Below the pieces are notes generated by a model that did not search any database, had not been told where the DNA came from, and worked only from the letters and a program-made list of their open reading frames with translations. A stretch of DNA of 64,000 nt from Helicovermis profundi. Its GTDB lineage: Bacteria; Bacillota; Clostridia; Peptostreptococcales; Acidaminobacteraceae. Positions within the stretch are counted from its first letter, which is position 1, and each line of letters starts with the position of its first letter. The translations under genes were made by a program, and so were the position numbers. Below are positions 1-7,737 of the stretch, piece after piece. The stretch is from assembly GCF_033097505.1 (NCBI RefSeq), contig NZ_AP028654.1, positions 3,048,001 through 3,112,000 on the forward strand, in the 5' to 3' direction.

Positions 1-588
1 AAGAGTAACATTTGAAGCACTTAGAGAACCTATTAATTCATCTGAAATCGGAGTAACTTCAGAGTATTTTAAATGCATATGACTTGATCCAGTTGGATCT
101 AAACTTGAAGGCATCAAAGCATAAGCATTATCAATATCTCTTATAGTATAACCAGTTTCTAAAATTATATCTTTTTCAGTTTGATCTAAATCTAAATTTG
201 CTATATCCTCACCAGAAGTAAAAGTATACTTAAATTTTAAATACGAATGAGATTCTTCACCGCTATTATAATCCATATCGGCTATACTTATTAGATCAGC
301 AAATGCACCGTTATTAAGTTTTATTCTTGCTTTAGTTCCAAAATCCTGAGTTACTTCATATCCATTAGGATCAAAAAGTTTCATATAAGGTGATGAAGTT
401 TTTACATATATATACACAATACCACCATCAGAAATAGTTCCTGTAGAATCTGTATACACATTAAATATTGAAACACCTTCTGGAGTACCTGCATATGACA
501 TTTCTTTTTCATATAATGGCATTAATATTATACTAATCATAAAGAATGTCACAATAATTTTAAAAATCGTTTTTCTTGAAAAATTCAT
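1..588 (-). CDS. Exported protein of unknown function, 3' end outside window
   Basis: The reading frame is open from an ATG at 588 to the window edge (196 codons), so the C-terminus is missing. A GGGGGAG ribosome site lies 8 bases before the ATG. The N-terminus is a typical signal peptide: MNFSRK, then a hydrophobic stretch to about residue 22, then polar sequence. The mature part is rich in Thr, Ser, Asp and Gly and looks like extracellular beta-sandwich sequence, but I recognise no family. It is divergent from the chemotaxis-fusion gene at 1017. An exported surface or secreted protein is an inference from the signal peptide only. Confidence 0.6.
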   Translation of the reverse strand, partial: MNFSRKTIFKIIVTFFMISIILMPLYEKEMSYAGTPEGVSIFNVYTDSTGTISDGGIVYIYVKTSSPYMKLFDPNGYEVTQDFGTKARIKLNNGAFADLISIADMDYNSGEESHSYLKFKYTFTSGEDIANLDLDQTEKDIILETGYTIRDIDNAYALMPSSLDPTGSSHMHLKYSEVTPISDELIGSLSASNVTL

Positions 589-1016
589 AAATATTCTCCC
601 CCTAATCATAATTTTTATCAAACTTTTTTCGAAAATATTTTTTATTTTATACATATACTTATTTAGTTACTTTCCCCATTAATAACTAAACTATTTTTAC
701 ATTATATCATTTTTAGTATTTTTTAATATAGTTTTTTACAATAACCCTCGGCTTATATATCAATAATTTTTTGGATATATATACTGATAAAGTCATATAT
801 ATAATTTGTCTTATATTTTTAATACATACAAATATTTTAACATTATATTATAAGTAACACTACAATAATATATACCTTTTTATATGATAATTAAACAATT
901 ATATTTTTCAATATTAAATAAAATTTCTAATATTTTTTCTCAAATTTCTAAAAAAAAGTGTTATTATTACTATATAATAATATTTTTTTAGTGCAAGAGA
1001 CTTATAGGAGGAAACA
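589..1016. promoter_or_regulatory. Divergent promoter region, about 430 bases without a gene
   Basis: This A+T-rich gap separates two divergent genes. For the leftward gene a TATAAT-like box is seen on the minus strand at 701-706. Its leader can form a short stem from TTTAGTTA and TAACTAAA around 662-690. For the rightward gene a TATAAT lies at 973-978, with no convincing -35 box. I see no known riboswitch, tRNA or further gene. Confidence 0.35.
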
Positions 1017-1808
1017 ATGAAAATTGCAATTATTGGCGCTGGAAACGGTGGAACTAAACTTTTAAATTTTTTTATGAACAATGAGTCTTCTGAGGTAATT
1101 CAAATTATTGATCAAAATTTTGACTCTCCTGGTATAAAAACAGCAAAAGAAAATCATATTCAGTGTTCAACTGATATTAACGATGTAAATGAAAAAGTAG
1201 ATTTAATAGTAGAGGCAACTGGTAGTTCATTTGTTGCAGAAAAGTTATTTGAACTCTATGGTCACTCAAAAAAAATAATTAGTTCGGAGCTTGCAGCTAT
1301 TATTATGGGCGTTATTGATGAGCAAGTTCAAAACACTAATAAACTTAGTGAACAACTTGAAATAATTCAAAATACTTCTACTAGTCTAGAAGATCAAATG
1401 AATAATCTTAATGATTTTTCTAGTTCTTTAAATAATATAAGCAAAAAATTAGTAATTTCTTCCAATGAATATAAAAAATATATTGAGCAAACAGATACTA
1501 CAATTAAAGCAGTCAATAAAATAACTCAGCAAATAAAAATACTTGGACTTAATGCAAATATTGAAGCTGCCAGAGCTGGTGAACACGGAAGAGGTTTTGC
1601 TGTTGTTGCTACTGAGGTTCAAAAATTATCTAATATAACTTCTGATTTTGCTATGGAAATTTCTAAGCTTCTTGAATCTATGGGTGTTGAAAACACCAAA
1701 ATTTCTGACGAAATTGAAAGTCTTGGAAAAGTTACTATTAAACAAACGGAAACATCTGAGGCACTAACACACGTTGTTGAAACTCTTAAAAGCGAACTTA
1801 TAGTTTAA
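1017..1808 (+). CDS. Soluble Rossmann-fold / methyl-accepting chemotaxis signalling fusion
   Basis: A 263-residue protein without membrane segments. Residues 1-95 resemble an NAD(P)-binding Rossmann fold: beta strand, then GAGNGG at 7-12, an acidic residue near the end of the second strand (IIDQN), and VEATG at 66-70 as in DHDPR and homoserine-dehydrogenase-type folds. Residues 105-263 are predicted coiled coil and contain the conserved hairpin tip of chemotaxis receptors at about 177-204 ([21 protein letters not shown]). The tip is the part that contacts CheA and CheW. There is no HAMP or ligand domain. TAGGAGG precedes the ATG at 1017. I infer a cytoplasmic sensor coupling nucleotide or metabolite binding to the chemotaxis complex; the ligand is unknown. 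Confidence 0.75.
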   Translation: MKIAIIGAGNGGTKLLNFFMNNESSEVIQIIDQNFDSPGIKTAKENHIQCSTDINDVNEKVDLIVEATGSSFVAEKLFELYGHSKKIISSELAAIIMGVIDEQVQNTNKLSEQLEIIQNTSTSLEDQMNNLNDFSSSLNNISKKLVISSNEYKKYIEQTDTTIKAVNKITQQIKILGLNANIEAARAGEHGRGFAVVATEVQKLSNITSDFAMEISKLLESMGVENTKISDEIESLGKVTIKQTETSEALTHVVETLKSELIV

Positions 1809-1816
1809 AAATAAAA

Positions 1817-1872
1817 AAGTACTACTAGTAAGTATTCCAACAACGGATTGCTTACTAGTAGTACTTTCTTGA
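1817..1872 (+). terminator. Rho-independent terminator of the Rossmann/MCP gene
   Basis: A perfect 16-base inverted repeat (1817-1832 with 1851-1866, arms AAGTACTACTAGTAAG) starts 8 bases after the stop codon and ends in TTTCTT. The arms lie in an A/T context that could terminate in both directions. Confidence 0.85.
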
Positions 1873-1901
1873 TAAATTAATGTTCATTTATAATACTCAT
1901 A

Positions 1902-2150
1902 TTATAAATTCAAAATTTTTTTTATCTCTTTTACTTCCTCTAAAGTTAATTTTGTAATTTTCGTTACAAACTCTACATCTGACCCTTCTTTCAATAATTC
2001 TTTATTGTCAACAATTTCAACTCCAACCAATCTCTCTATTCATTTCCGATCTAAAACTGCATTCAGAAAAGCAATCAAATTATCTAAAACATCCTCTTCG
2101 CCAAACAATTTTTTAAATACAAAATCATTTAAAGGTCTTAACCTTTCCAC
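1902..2150 (-). pseudogene. Broken Rpn-family nuclease gene (large internal deletion plus stop codon)
   Basis: From the GTG at 2150 the translation follows the intact gene at 2951-3853 closely: VERLRPLNDFVFKKLFGEED at the start and a C-terminus ending in KEIKKILNL. Codon 37 is TGA (2040-2042) where the intact copy has Gly. After VEIVDNKEL the sequence jumps straight to LKEGSDVEF, removing roughly 210 residues that include the catalytic core. KEL occurs at both edges of the missing segment in the intact paralogue, so a short-homology deletion is likely. The -10-like TATAAT upstream is shared with the intact gene. Not functional. Confidence 0.85.
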
Positions 2151-2330
2151 ACAAATCATTCATTTATATTTTTATTATATACCCTTTTTTCTCAAAAATA
2201 AATCAATTAAAAAAGCTTATACCATTAAAGATTCTAAATATATTAGTATCTAAAAAATATAAACCTTTCTAACACGTCTTTATTCTTTACTAATTCATAA
2301 ACATACAAACTCTCTTACTTTAGTAAAATT

Positions 2331-2471
2331 TCACCTACTCTCAATTATTAAATCCACACATTTTTTACATATGTATTTACCTTTAAATTCAATAAGATAT
2401 TCTTTTTCTCCACAAATCTCACAAATTTTTTCCTTGTCTTCAACCTTAATATTATTTTCCTCTGCGTACAT
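2331..2471 (-). CDS. Small zinc-finger protein, Gin-like or ClpX-finger-like
   Basis: I place the start at the ATG at 2471, because GGAGG stands 6 bases upstream; a longer frame to 2537 has no ribosome site. The 46-residue product has two CxxC knuckles (C17/C20 and C35/C38) separated by 14 residues: CEIC, then YICKKC. This spacing fits treble-clef zinc fingers such as the sporulation sigma-G inhibitor Gin (CsfB) and the N-terminal finger of ClpX. The short C-terminal helix VDLIIESR also resembles Gin. In Bacillus, Gin lies near recR; here it sits alone between repeats, so the assignment is tentative. An anti-sigma or adaptor role would be inference. Confidence 0.5.
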   Translation of the reverse strand: MYAEENNIKVEDKEKICEICGEKEYLIEFKGKYICKKCVDLIIESR

Positions 2472-2685
2472 AGTTACCTCCGATTTTTTTTTTAGAAGTA
2501 AAAGAAAAGATGTTTTTTGAATTTTCAGAAAATTCAATTCGTCTTATTTTGCACCGGAATAATTATTGTTCATTTCTTCCTTTTTTTACTTTTACTCCTT
2601 CTATGTTTAAATGTTATCATATATTCAAAGTCTATGCAATATATTAAAAAATTTATATGTTATATTCTTAACATTTTTTATAAAT

Positions 2686-2727
2686 TAAAAAAAAGAGCAC
2701 GTTTATTGCTAAAACGTACCCTTTTTC
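2686..2727 (-). terminator. Hairpin terminator on the minus strand
   Basis: An imperfect stem (about 2688-2705 with 2712-2726; core ACGTTT/AAACGT) is followed on the minus strand by a run of eight T. It lies downstream of the intact Rpn gene and of repeat copy 1, and upstream of the small zinc-finger gene. It may end the Rpn transcript or attenuate into the zinc-finger gene. Confidence 0.5.
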
Positions 2728-2817
2728 ACCATATAAATTATAATAAATTATATATCTAATTTATTGTAATTTTAACAATATGAAAAATAATAGATTAAAG
2801 ATTAAAATACATTTATT

Positions 2818-2954
2818 TATCCGATGCCTTAGAGTTCTAATACCCCCACTTCTAAAAAAAATGGGGGATAAAGAACTCTAAAAAGGCCCTGGATTATGTT
2901 TTCTAAGATTCAGTGGGAGTAAAAACTCCCTCTGAATCCAAGAAATTCATTTAT
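2818..2954. repeat. 137-bp two-hairpin repeat, copy 1
   Basis: Identical except for three substitutions to 38901-39037. It contains two strong hairpins. The first pairs GCCTTAGAGTTCT...CCCCC with GGGGG...AGAACTCTAA. The second pairs GATTCAG.GGGAGT with ACTCCC.CTGAATC around an AAAA loop. TTTAT stands at both outer edges in both copies. The right edge overlaps the stop codon of the Rpn gene. The size, paired sub-terminal hairpins and lack of coding capacity suggest a non-autonomous element of the IS200/IS605 type, but no parent element is present here. Confidence 0.8.
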
Positions 2955-3853
2955 AATTTTAATTCTTTTTTTATTTCATTAACTTTATTTAAAGATAATT
3001 TTGATATCTTAACAACAAAATCCACATCTAATCCCTCTTTCAGCAATTCTTTTGCAACCTCAATTGCTTTTTCTTTTATACCTTCTTTTATACCTTCTTT
3101 TATACCTTGCTTTCTTCCTTCGTCTTTACCGCGCTCTATTCCTGTATCAATTAAGTTTGCCCTATCTAACCTTGTTCTCTCACGTGCTTCATAGAGTTCC
3201 ATTGTATATTCATCTGACGATAAATATTCTAATCTCTTTTCTGCTGCTTTAATGTTTTTATCCATTTTTATCAACTCCTTAAGATTTTCCTCAGAAATAT
3301 CCTTATTAAAAAATGTTAACCATCTTTGTAAACTATCCTCAGATAAATTCTTATGCTTCATTTTATTAAACTTAGGAATTTCAATAAAATGTATTTCTAA
3401 TAAATCATTAAGTTTATAATTTTTATTTTTATCTTCCCATATATGAAAACATGTATGAAATTCTTCTAATTTTATATATTCAAAATTTAATATGTTAATT
3501 GTTATGACTTTTGACAAATCATTGTATTTGTCTCCCTTTGCAATTGTTTTGTTAAATAATTTTCCCCAATAATATAATGTTCTCTTTTCCATATTGCTTT
3601 GATTCAGTAATTGAACTTCTATATTTATTTCTGTTCCATTTTTTGTCTTTGCTCTAACGTCTAATATCGACGCCTTTTCATCTATTATATCTCTAGTCAA
3701 TTCTTTATTATCAACAATTTCGACTCCTAAGAGTCTTTCTATTCCTTTTCTATCTAAAATAGCATTTAATAAAGCTGTTAAATTGTCTACAACTTCTTTT
3801 TCTCCAAATAATTTTTTAAATACAAAATCATTTAACGGTCTTAATCTTTCCAC
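2951..3853 (-). CDS. Rpn-family recombination-promoting nuclease / PD-(D/E)XK 'transposase'
   Basis: The 300-residue product matches the Rpn family (formerly PD-(D/E)XK transposase family): an N-terminal LNDFVFKKLFG motif, then the nuclease core with D65 (ILDVRAK), E79 and Q81 (IEVQ). The C-terminal tail is charged and repetitive (GIKEGIKEGIKE near residue 255) and is encoded by three 12-bp direct repeats at about 3080-3115. Slippage there would change length without a frameshift. The start is GTG at 3853 with GAGGAA 7 bases upstream. Family members cut DNA and promote RecA-independent recombination. A decayed paralogue lies at 1902-2150. Confidence 0.85.
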   Translation of the reverse strand: MERLRPLNDFVFKKLFGEKEVVDNLTALLNAILDRKGIERLLGVEIVDNKELTRDIIDEKASILDVRAKTKNGTEINIEVQLLNQSNMEKRTLYYWGKLFNKTIAKGDKYNDLSKVITINILNFEYIKLEEFHTCFHIWEDKNKNYKLNDLLEIHFIEIPKFNKMKHKNLSEDSLQRWLTFFNKDISEENLKELIKMDKNIKAAEKRLEYLSSDEYTMELYEARERTRLDRANLIDTGIERGKDEGRKQGIKEGIKEGIKEKAIEVAKELLKEGLDVDFVVKISKLSLNKVNEIKKELKL

Positions 3854-3983
3854 AAAATCATTCCTCTATATTTTTATTATACACCCTTTTCTTTCAAAAT
3901 TAAATTAGGTGTAATTTGATTATATAGGAATAATTTGTAAATTTATATTTCTTTTATATTACATTTTTTTACAACTGCTATTT

Positions 3984-4358
3984 GCCGACCTGTCGAACCT
4001 TCGGTTCGCCTAGCCGAGGGCATTCTGCCCTATGCAAAAATGGAGAAATCCCGCTCTCGGTGAATAAATTCACCTTCGCGGGTTTTCTTTCCGCTAGTTA
4101 TTTTGCAGTGCCGACCTGTCAAACCTTCGGTTCGCCTAGCCGAGGGCATTCTGCCCTATGCAAAAATGGAGAAATCCCACTCTCGGTGAATAAATTCACC
4201 TTCGCGGGTTTTCTTTCCGCTAGTTATTTTGCAGTGCCGACCTGTCAAACCTTCGGTTCGCCTAGCCGAGGGCATTCTGCCCTATGCAAAAATGGAGAAA
4301 TCCCGCTCTCGGTGAATAAATTCACCTTCGCGGGTTTTCTCCATTTTTGCGCACTGCT
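3984..4358. repeat. Array A: three tandem 126-bp hairpin units downstream of tdh
   Basis: GCCGACCTGTC begins at 3984, 4110 and 4236, giving an exact 126-bp period. Read on the minus strand (the tdh direction), the first unit is complete: outer arm AGCAGTGCGC (4349-4358), and a long hairpin with arms GCAAAAATGGAGAAA and TTTCTCCATTTTTGC around a CCCGC/GCGGG inner stem. Next come a hairpin CATAGGGCAGAATGCCCT, a hairpin GAACCGAAGGTTT and the outer partner GCACTGC. Later units keep the right arm and lose the left outer arm. The array is much richer in G+C than its surroundings. It starts 3 bases after the tdh stop codon and may act in termination. Confidence 0.9.
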
Positions 4359-4361
4359 TTT

Positions 4362-5396
4362 TTACCATTCGAGTATGACTTTTCCTGATTTTCCGGTTCT
4401 CATTATGTCGAAGCCTTCTTGGAATTTTGTATAGTGCATTTTATGTGTTATTACTTTTGATACGTCTAATCCTGACTCTATCATTGCAGTCATTTTATAC
4501 CATGTTTCGAACATTTCTCTTCCATATATGCCTTTTATATGAAGTCCATTAAATACTATTTTATTCCAATCTACTCTCGTATCTGGTCCTTGTATTCCTA
4601 GCATTGCGATTTTCCCGCCATGACTCATATTTTCTATCATTGTATTTAGAGCTGATGCATTTCCTGACATTTCAAGTCCTACATCAAAACCTTCTTTCAT
4701 TCCTAATTCTTTCATTACATCTTCAAGTTTTTCTTTCATTGGATTCATTATTCTAGTTGCACCTAATTCTTTTGCAAGTCCAAGTCTATAGTCATTTACA
4801 TCCGTTACTACAACATACCTTGCTCCTGCATGTTTTGCTACTGCAGCTGCCATCATTCCTATTGGACCAGCTCCTGTAATTAAGACGTCCTCTCCGACTA
4901 AATCAAATGATAACGCTGTATGAACTGCATTTCCAAGTGGATCAAATATACTTACTATATCCTCATCAATATCTCCATCAACTAACCATACATTGGTCAT
5001 CGGTATTACTGCATATTCTGCAAATATTCCGGTTCTATTAACTCCTATACCCTGAGTATTTTCGCATAAATGTCTTCTTCCTGCTAAACAGTTTCTACAA
5101 TGACCACAAACTACATGTCCCTCACCTGAAACTGTATCTCCTACTTTATAATCTGAAACCTCTTCTCCAACTTCAACAATTTCTCCAACGAATTCATGAC
5201 CAATTGTCATTGGCACTGGAATAGTAGCTTTAGACCATTCATCCCAGTTATATATATGAACATCAGTTCCACAAATTGCTGTTTTTTTCATCTTCACAAG
5301 CACATCTCTTTTGCCTATTACAGGAACATCAACTTTTTCTAACCACAAACCTTCTTTTGCATATTTTTTTACCAATGCATCCATTTTTTTCGCCAT
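4362..5396 (-). CDS. tdh: L-threonine 3-dehydrogenase
   Basis: Zinc-dependent NAD enzyme that oxidises L-threonine to 2-amino-3-oxobutyrate, the first step of threonine breakdown to glycine. The 344-residue length is normal. Visible features: catalytic zinc site C42 ([15 protein letters not shown]) and H67-E68 (GHEFVGE), structural zinc Cys97/100/103/111, Rossmann GAGPIG near residue 178, and the family-typical [12 protein letters not shown] choose the ATG at 5396 because AAGGAGGG lies 8 bases upstream. A longer frame to 5507 crosses the promoter and adds sequence foreign to the family. It is a single gene, ending at repeat array A. Confidence 0.95.
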   Translation of the reverse strand: MAKKMDALVKKYAKEGLWLEKVDVPVIGKRDVLVKMKKTAICGTDVHIYNWDEWSKATIPVPMTIGHEFVGEIVEVGEEVSDYKVGDTVSGEGHVVCGHCRNCLAGRRHLCENTQGIGVNRTGIFAEYAVIPMTNVWLVDGDIDEDIVSIFDPLGNAVHTALSFDLVGEDVLITGAGPIGMMAAAVAKHAGARYVVVTDVNDYRLGLAKELGATRIMNPMKEKLEDVMKELGMKEGFDVGLEMSGNASALNTMIENMSHGGKIAMLGIQGPDTRVDWNKIVFNGLHIKGIYGREMFETWYKMTAMIESGLDVSKVITHKMHYTKFQEGFDIMRTGKSGKVILEW

Positions 5397-5426
5397 TAAA
5401 ATTGCCCTCCTTATGATTTCAAGTTC

Positions 5427-5455
5427 ATTATAATACGAAATATAGGTTTTTACAA
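5427..5455 (-). promoter_or_regulatory. tdh promoter
   Basis: On the minus strand TTGTAA (5450-5455) and TATAAT (5427-5432) are separated by 17 bases. They lie about 30 bases before the tdh start, a good vegetative sigma-A promoter. Confidence 0.7.
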
Positions 5456-5473
5456 CAAGAATGTTCGCCACGC

Positions 5474-5505
5474 GCACACATGTACAAGGCATGCAGATTG
5501 TGTGC
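5474..5505. promoter_or_regulatory. Inverted repeat just upstream of the tdh promoter
   Basis: GCACACA (5474-5480) and TGTGTGC (5499-5505) form an inverted repeat with centres 25 bases apart. It is unusually rich in G+C for this DNA and begins about 20 bases upstream of the tdh -35 box. It could be a regulator site; no regulator is identified. Confidence 0.3.
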
Positions 5506-5564
5506 AAATACTCCTTACCTAATGATCCAATGTTTAGCTTTAGCTAAACGAGTTCTCTTAAATT

Positions 5565-5860
5565 GTTTTATTTACTCTAATAAATATACGCCTTAAAACA
5601 AAGCTTTAAAACAGATTATTCATTTTTTGTTTTTTTCGTAAGTAAATTTTCACTAATGAATATGCACCTTAAAACAAAGCTTTGAAGCAGATTATTCTTT
5701 TTTGTTTTTTTCGTAAGTAAATTTTATCTAATGAATATGCGCCTTAAAACAAAGCTTTGAAGCAGATTATTCTTTTTTGTTTTTTTCGTAAGTAAATTTT
5801 ATCTAATGAATATGCGCCTTAAAGCAAAGCTTTGAAGCATATTCATTAGATAAAATTTAC
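5565..5860. repeat. Array B: four tandem 75-bp units ending in a perfect hairpin
   Basis: CCTTAAA(A/G)CAAAGC starts at 5591, 5667, 5742 and 5817, giving a period of 75-76 bp. Only the last unit is a complete hairpin, with perfect 24-base arms (5792-5815 and 5837-5860) around a loop containing CAAAGCTTTG. The other units hold one arm plus the loop and a T-rich spacer. It lies between divergent tdh and prfC, 4 bases before the prfC -35 box. Confidence 0.9.
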
Positions 5861-5863
5861 CCC

Positions 5864-5892
5864 TTGACAGTTTTATTATATAATTATATTAT
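5864..5892 (+). promoter_or_regulatory. prfC promoter
   Basis: A perfect TTGACA (5864-5869) and TATTAT (5887-5892) stand 17 bases apart. They give a leader of about 140 bases before prfC. The promoter starts directly after the closing hairpin of array B. Confidence 0.8.
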
Positions 5893-5931
5893 GTAGGTTG
5901 AGTCTAAATGCACATAAATTAAAAATTAATC

Positions 5932-5979
5932 TTATTACTCAAAGTTTGTAATAAGAAAAAGGAAGATTTAAATATGTAA
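5932..5979 (+). promoter_or_regulatory. prfC leader: stem-loop and AUG-UAA start-stop pair
   Basis: A stem CTTATTA/TAATAAG (about 5932-5954) is followed by AAAAAGGAAGAT and, 7 bases later, ATG directly followed by TAA (5974-5979). The same ribosome-site sequence AAAAAGGAAGAT precedes the true prfC start, and both are followed by a similar TAATAATTT or AAATAATTT stretch. The region therefore looks like a duplicated initiation site whose first copy encodes only fMet-stop. Because the next gene is release factor 3, a feedback role is plausible but unproven. Confidence 0.45.
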
Positions 5980-6042
5980 ATAATTTTATATACAAATATA
6001 TAACTACTAGAAAAATAATAACTTATTAAAAAGGAAGATAAA

Positions 6043-7638
6043 ATGTCTAATAATTTAAATTTAACTACTGAGGTGAATAGAAGAAGAACTTTTGCTATTA
6101 TATCTCACCCTGATGCTGGTAAGACAACTCTTACCGAGAAATTTTTACTTTACGGCGGAGCAATTCGTGAAGCTGGTTCTGTAAAATCAAGACGTGCAAA
6201 TAAGCATGCGGTTTCTGACTGGATGGAAATTGAAAAGCAAAGAGGTATTTCTGTTACTTCAAGTGTTCTTCAATTCGAGTACAATAATTATTGTGTAAAT
6301 ATTTTAGATACACCTGGTCACCAAGATTTTAGTGAAGATACTTATAGAACTTTAATGGCTGCAGATTCTGCTGTTATGGTAATTGATAGCTCTAAAGGTG
6401 TAGAAGCTCAAACTATCAAATTATTTAAAGTTTGTAAAATGAGAGGTATTCCAATTTTTACTTTTATTAATAAAATGGACCGCCATGGTAAAGAACCTCT
6501 AGAATTACTTGAAGATATTGAAAAAGCTCTTGGTATACAATCTTATGCTATGAATTGGCCAATTGGTAACTCTAAAGAATTTAAAGGTGTATTCAATAGA
6601 CGCGAGAAACAATTTGAAATTTTTGATGGTGGTAATCACGGCCAAGCTATTGCAGGTACTGTGTCTGGTGATATTTCAGACAATAAATTTAAAGATATTC
6701 TAGGCGATCACCTTCACGCTCAGGTTATAGAAGAATTAGAATTACTTGATATGGCGGGAGATGATTACAATATCGATAGTATTCTAAAAGGAGAACTTAC
6801 TCCAGTATTTTTTGGAAGTGCTCTAACTAACTTTGGTGTAGAACCGTTTCTTAAATCATTTTTAAATATATCTACGCCTCCAAAACCTCGCCATAGTAAC
6901 CACGGCGAGATTAATCCTCTCGATGAAAATTTTAGTGGATTTATTTTTAAAATTCAAGCAAATATGAATCCGTCTCATAGAGATAGAATTGCATTTTTAA
7001 GAATATGTTCTGGAAAATTTACAAAAGGTATTTCTGTCAATCACGTTCAAAAAAACAAAAAAATCAAACTATCTCAACCTCAACAATTTATGGCACAAGA
7101 ATTCAAAACAGTTGAAGTAGCATATCCTGGTGATATAATAGGTATACACGATCCTGGTATATTTTCAATTGGAGATACTTTATGCGAAAATCAATCAAAA
7201 TTAATTTACGATAGAATACCTCAATTTTCACCTGAACATTTTGCAAAAATTTCAGCAAAAAATTCTATGAAAAGAAAACAATTCCTTAAAGGAATAAATC
7301 AACTTGCAGAAGAAGGTTCTATACAAGTATTCAAAAGACCTTTTAGCGGTGCTGAAGAATTAATAATAGGTGTTGTTGGTGTTCTACAATTAGAAGTTTT
7401 AGAATATAGACTTAAAAATGAATATAGCGTTGATTTAATTATTCAAAGACTTCCATATAAATTAATTAAAAAAATAGAAAATATTAGATTTGAAGATATT
7501 TCGACACCAATGGATTCTATGCTTGCTATTACTGAAAATGATACCATAGTATTTTTACATCAAAATCCTTGGTCAGTTGGTCATCTTGAAGATAGAAATA
7601 CAGGAATTGTAGTAAAAGAAATTTTTGAATCAAATTAA
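6043..7638 (+). CDS. prfC: Peptide chain release factor 3 (RF3)
   Basis: Translational GTPase that removes RF1/RF2 from the ribosome after peptide release. At 531 residues it has full length. The G domain shows the P-loop SHPDAGKTTL (21-30), the DTPGHQDF switch II motif and NKMD. SWMEIEKQRGISVTSSVLQF-type switch I sequence is specific to RF3 and separates it from EF-G. The C-terminal half carries the EF-Tu-like domain 2 and the RF3 C-terminal domain (GVVGVLQLEVLEYRL). AAAAAGGAAGAT precedes the ATG. It is monocistronic; the group II intron begins 15 bases after its stop. Confidence 0.97.
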   Translation: MSNNLNLTTEVNRRRTFAIISHPDAGKTTLTEKFLLYGGAIREAGSVKSRRANKHAVSDWMEIEKQRGISVTSSVLQFEYNNYCVNILDTPGHQDFSEDTYRTLMAADSAVMVIDSSKGVEAQTIKLFKVCKMRGIPIFTFINKMDRHGKEPLELLEDIEKALGIQSYAMNWPIGNSKEFKGVFNRREKQFEIFDGGNHGQAIAGTVSGDISDNKFKDILGDHLHAQVIEELELLDMAGDDYNIDSILKGELTPVFFGSALTNFGVEPFLKSFLNISTPPKPRHSNHGEINPLDENFSGFIFKIQANMNPSHRDRIAFLRICSGKFTKGISVNHVQKNKKIKLSQPQQFMAQEFKTVEVAYPGDIIGIHDPGIFSIGDTLCENQSKLIYDRIPQFSPEHFAKISAKNSMKRKQFLKGINQLAEEGSIQVFKRPFSGAEELIIGVVGVLQLEVLEYRLKNEYSVDLIIQRLPYKLIKKIENIRFEDISTPMDSMLAITENDTIVFLHQNPWSVGHLEDRNTGIVVKEIFESN

Positions 7639-7653
7639 AATGCTTACATTAAA

Positions 7654-7737
7654 ATCGGATAGGAGGGGAAATTGAATAATTCCCCCGACCTTCCACAACA
7701 CCGTACATACGGGTCTCGTATACGGCGTTTCCTAAGT
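7654..7737 (-). ncRNA. Group II intron domains V and VI
   Basis: After the maturase stop codon the minus strand reads ACGCCGTATACGAGACCCGT and then TACGGTGTTGTGGAAGGTCGG. This can fold as a domain V-type hairpin. A GGGGAATT/AATTCCCC stem (domain VI) follows, with an A near its base and the 3' end CCGAT. The exact 3' boundary is inferred from the usual AY ending. Confidence 0.7.

Noticed and set aside
589-1016. Riboswitch in the leader of the exported-protein gene
   Set aside because: Only a weak stem is visible and no conserved aptamer core could be recognised.
2517-2759. Hydrophobic 80-codon open frame on the plus strand
   Set aside because: It starts with TTG without a ribosome site and overlaps a terminator; it reflects T-rich DNA.
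3984-4358. Integron attC-like cassette sites
   Set aside because: No integrase, no cassette ORFs between units, and no core-site motif at the unit edges.
3982-4434. A 150-codon open frame with three identical peptide repeats
   Set aside because: It is array A read through; it has no ribosome site, it runs into the antisense of tdh, and the hairpins explain the repetition.
5397-5507. N-terminal extension of threonine dehydrogenase
   Set aside because: It covers the tdh promoter and ribosome site, and the family begins at the ATG at 5396.
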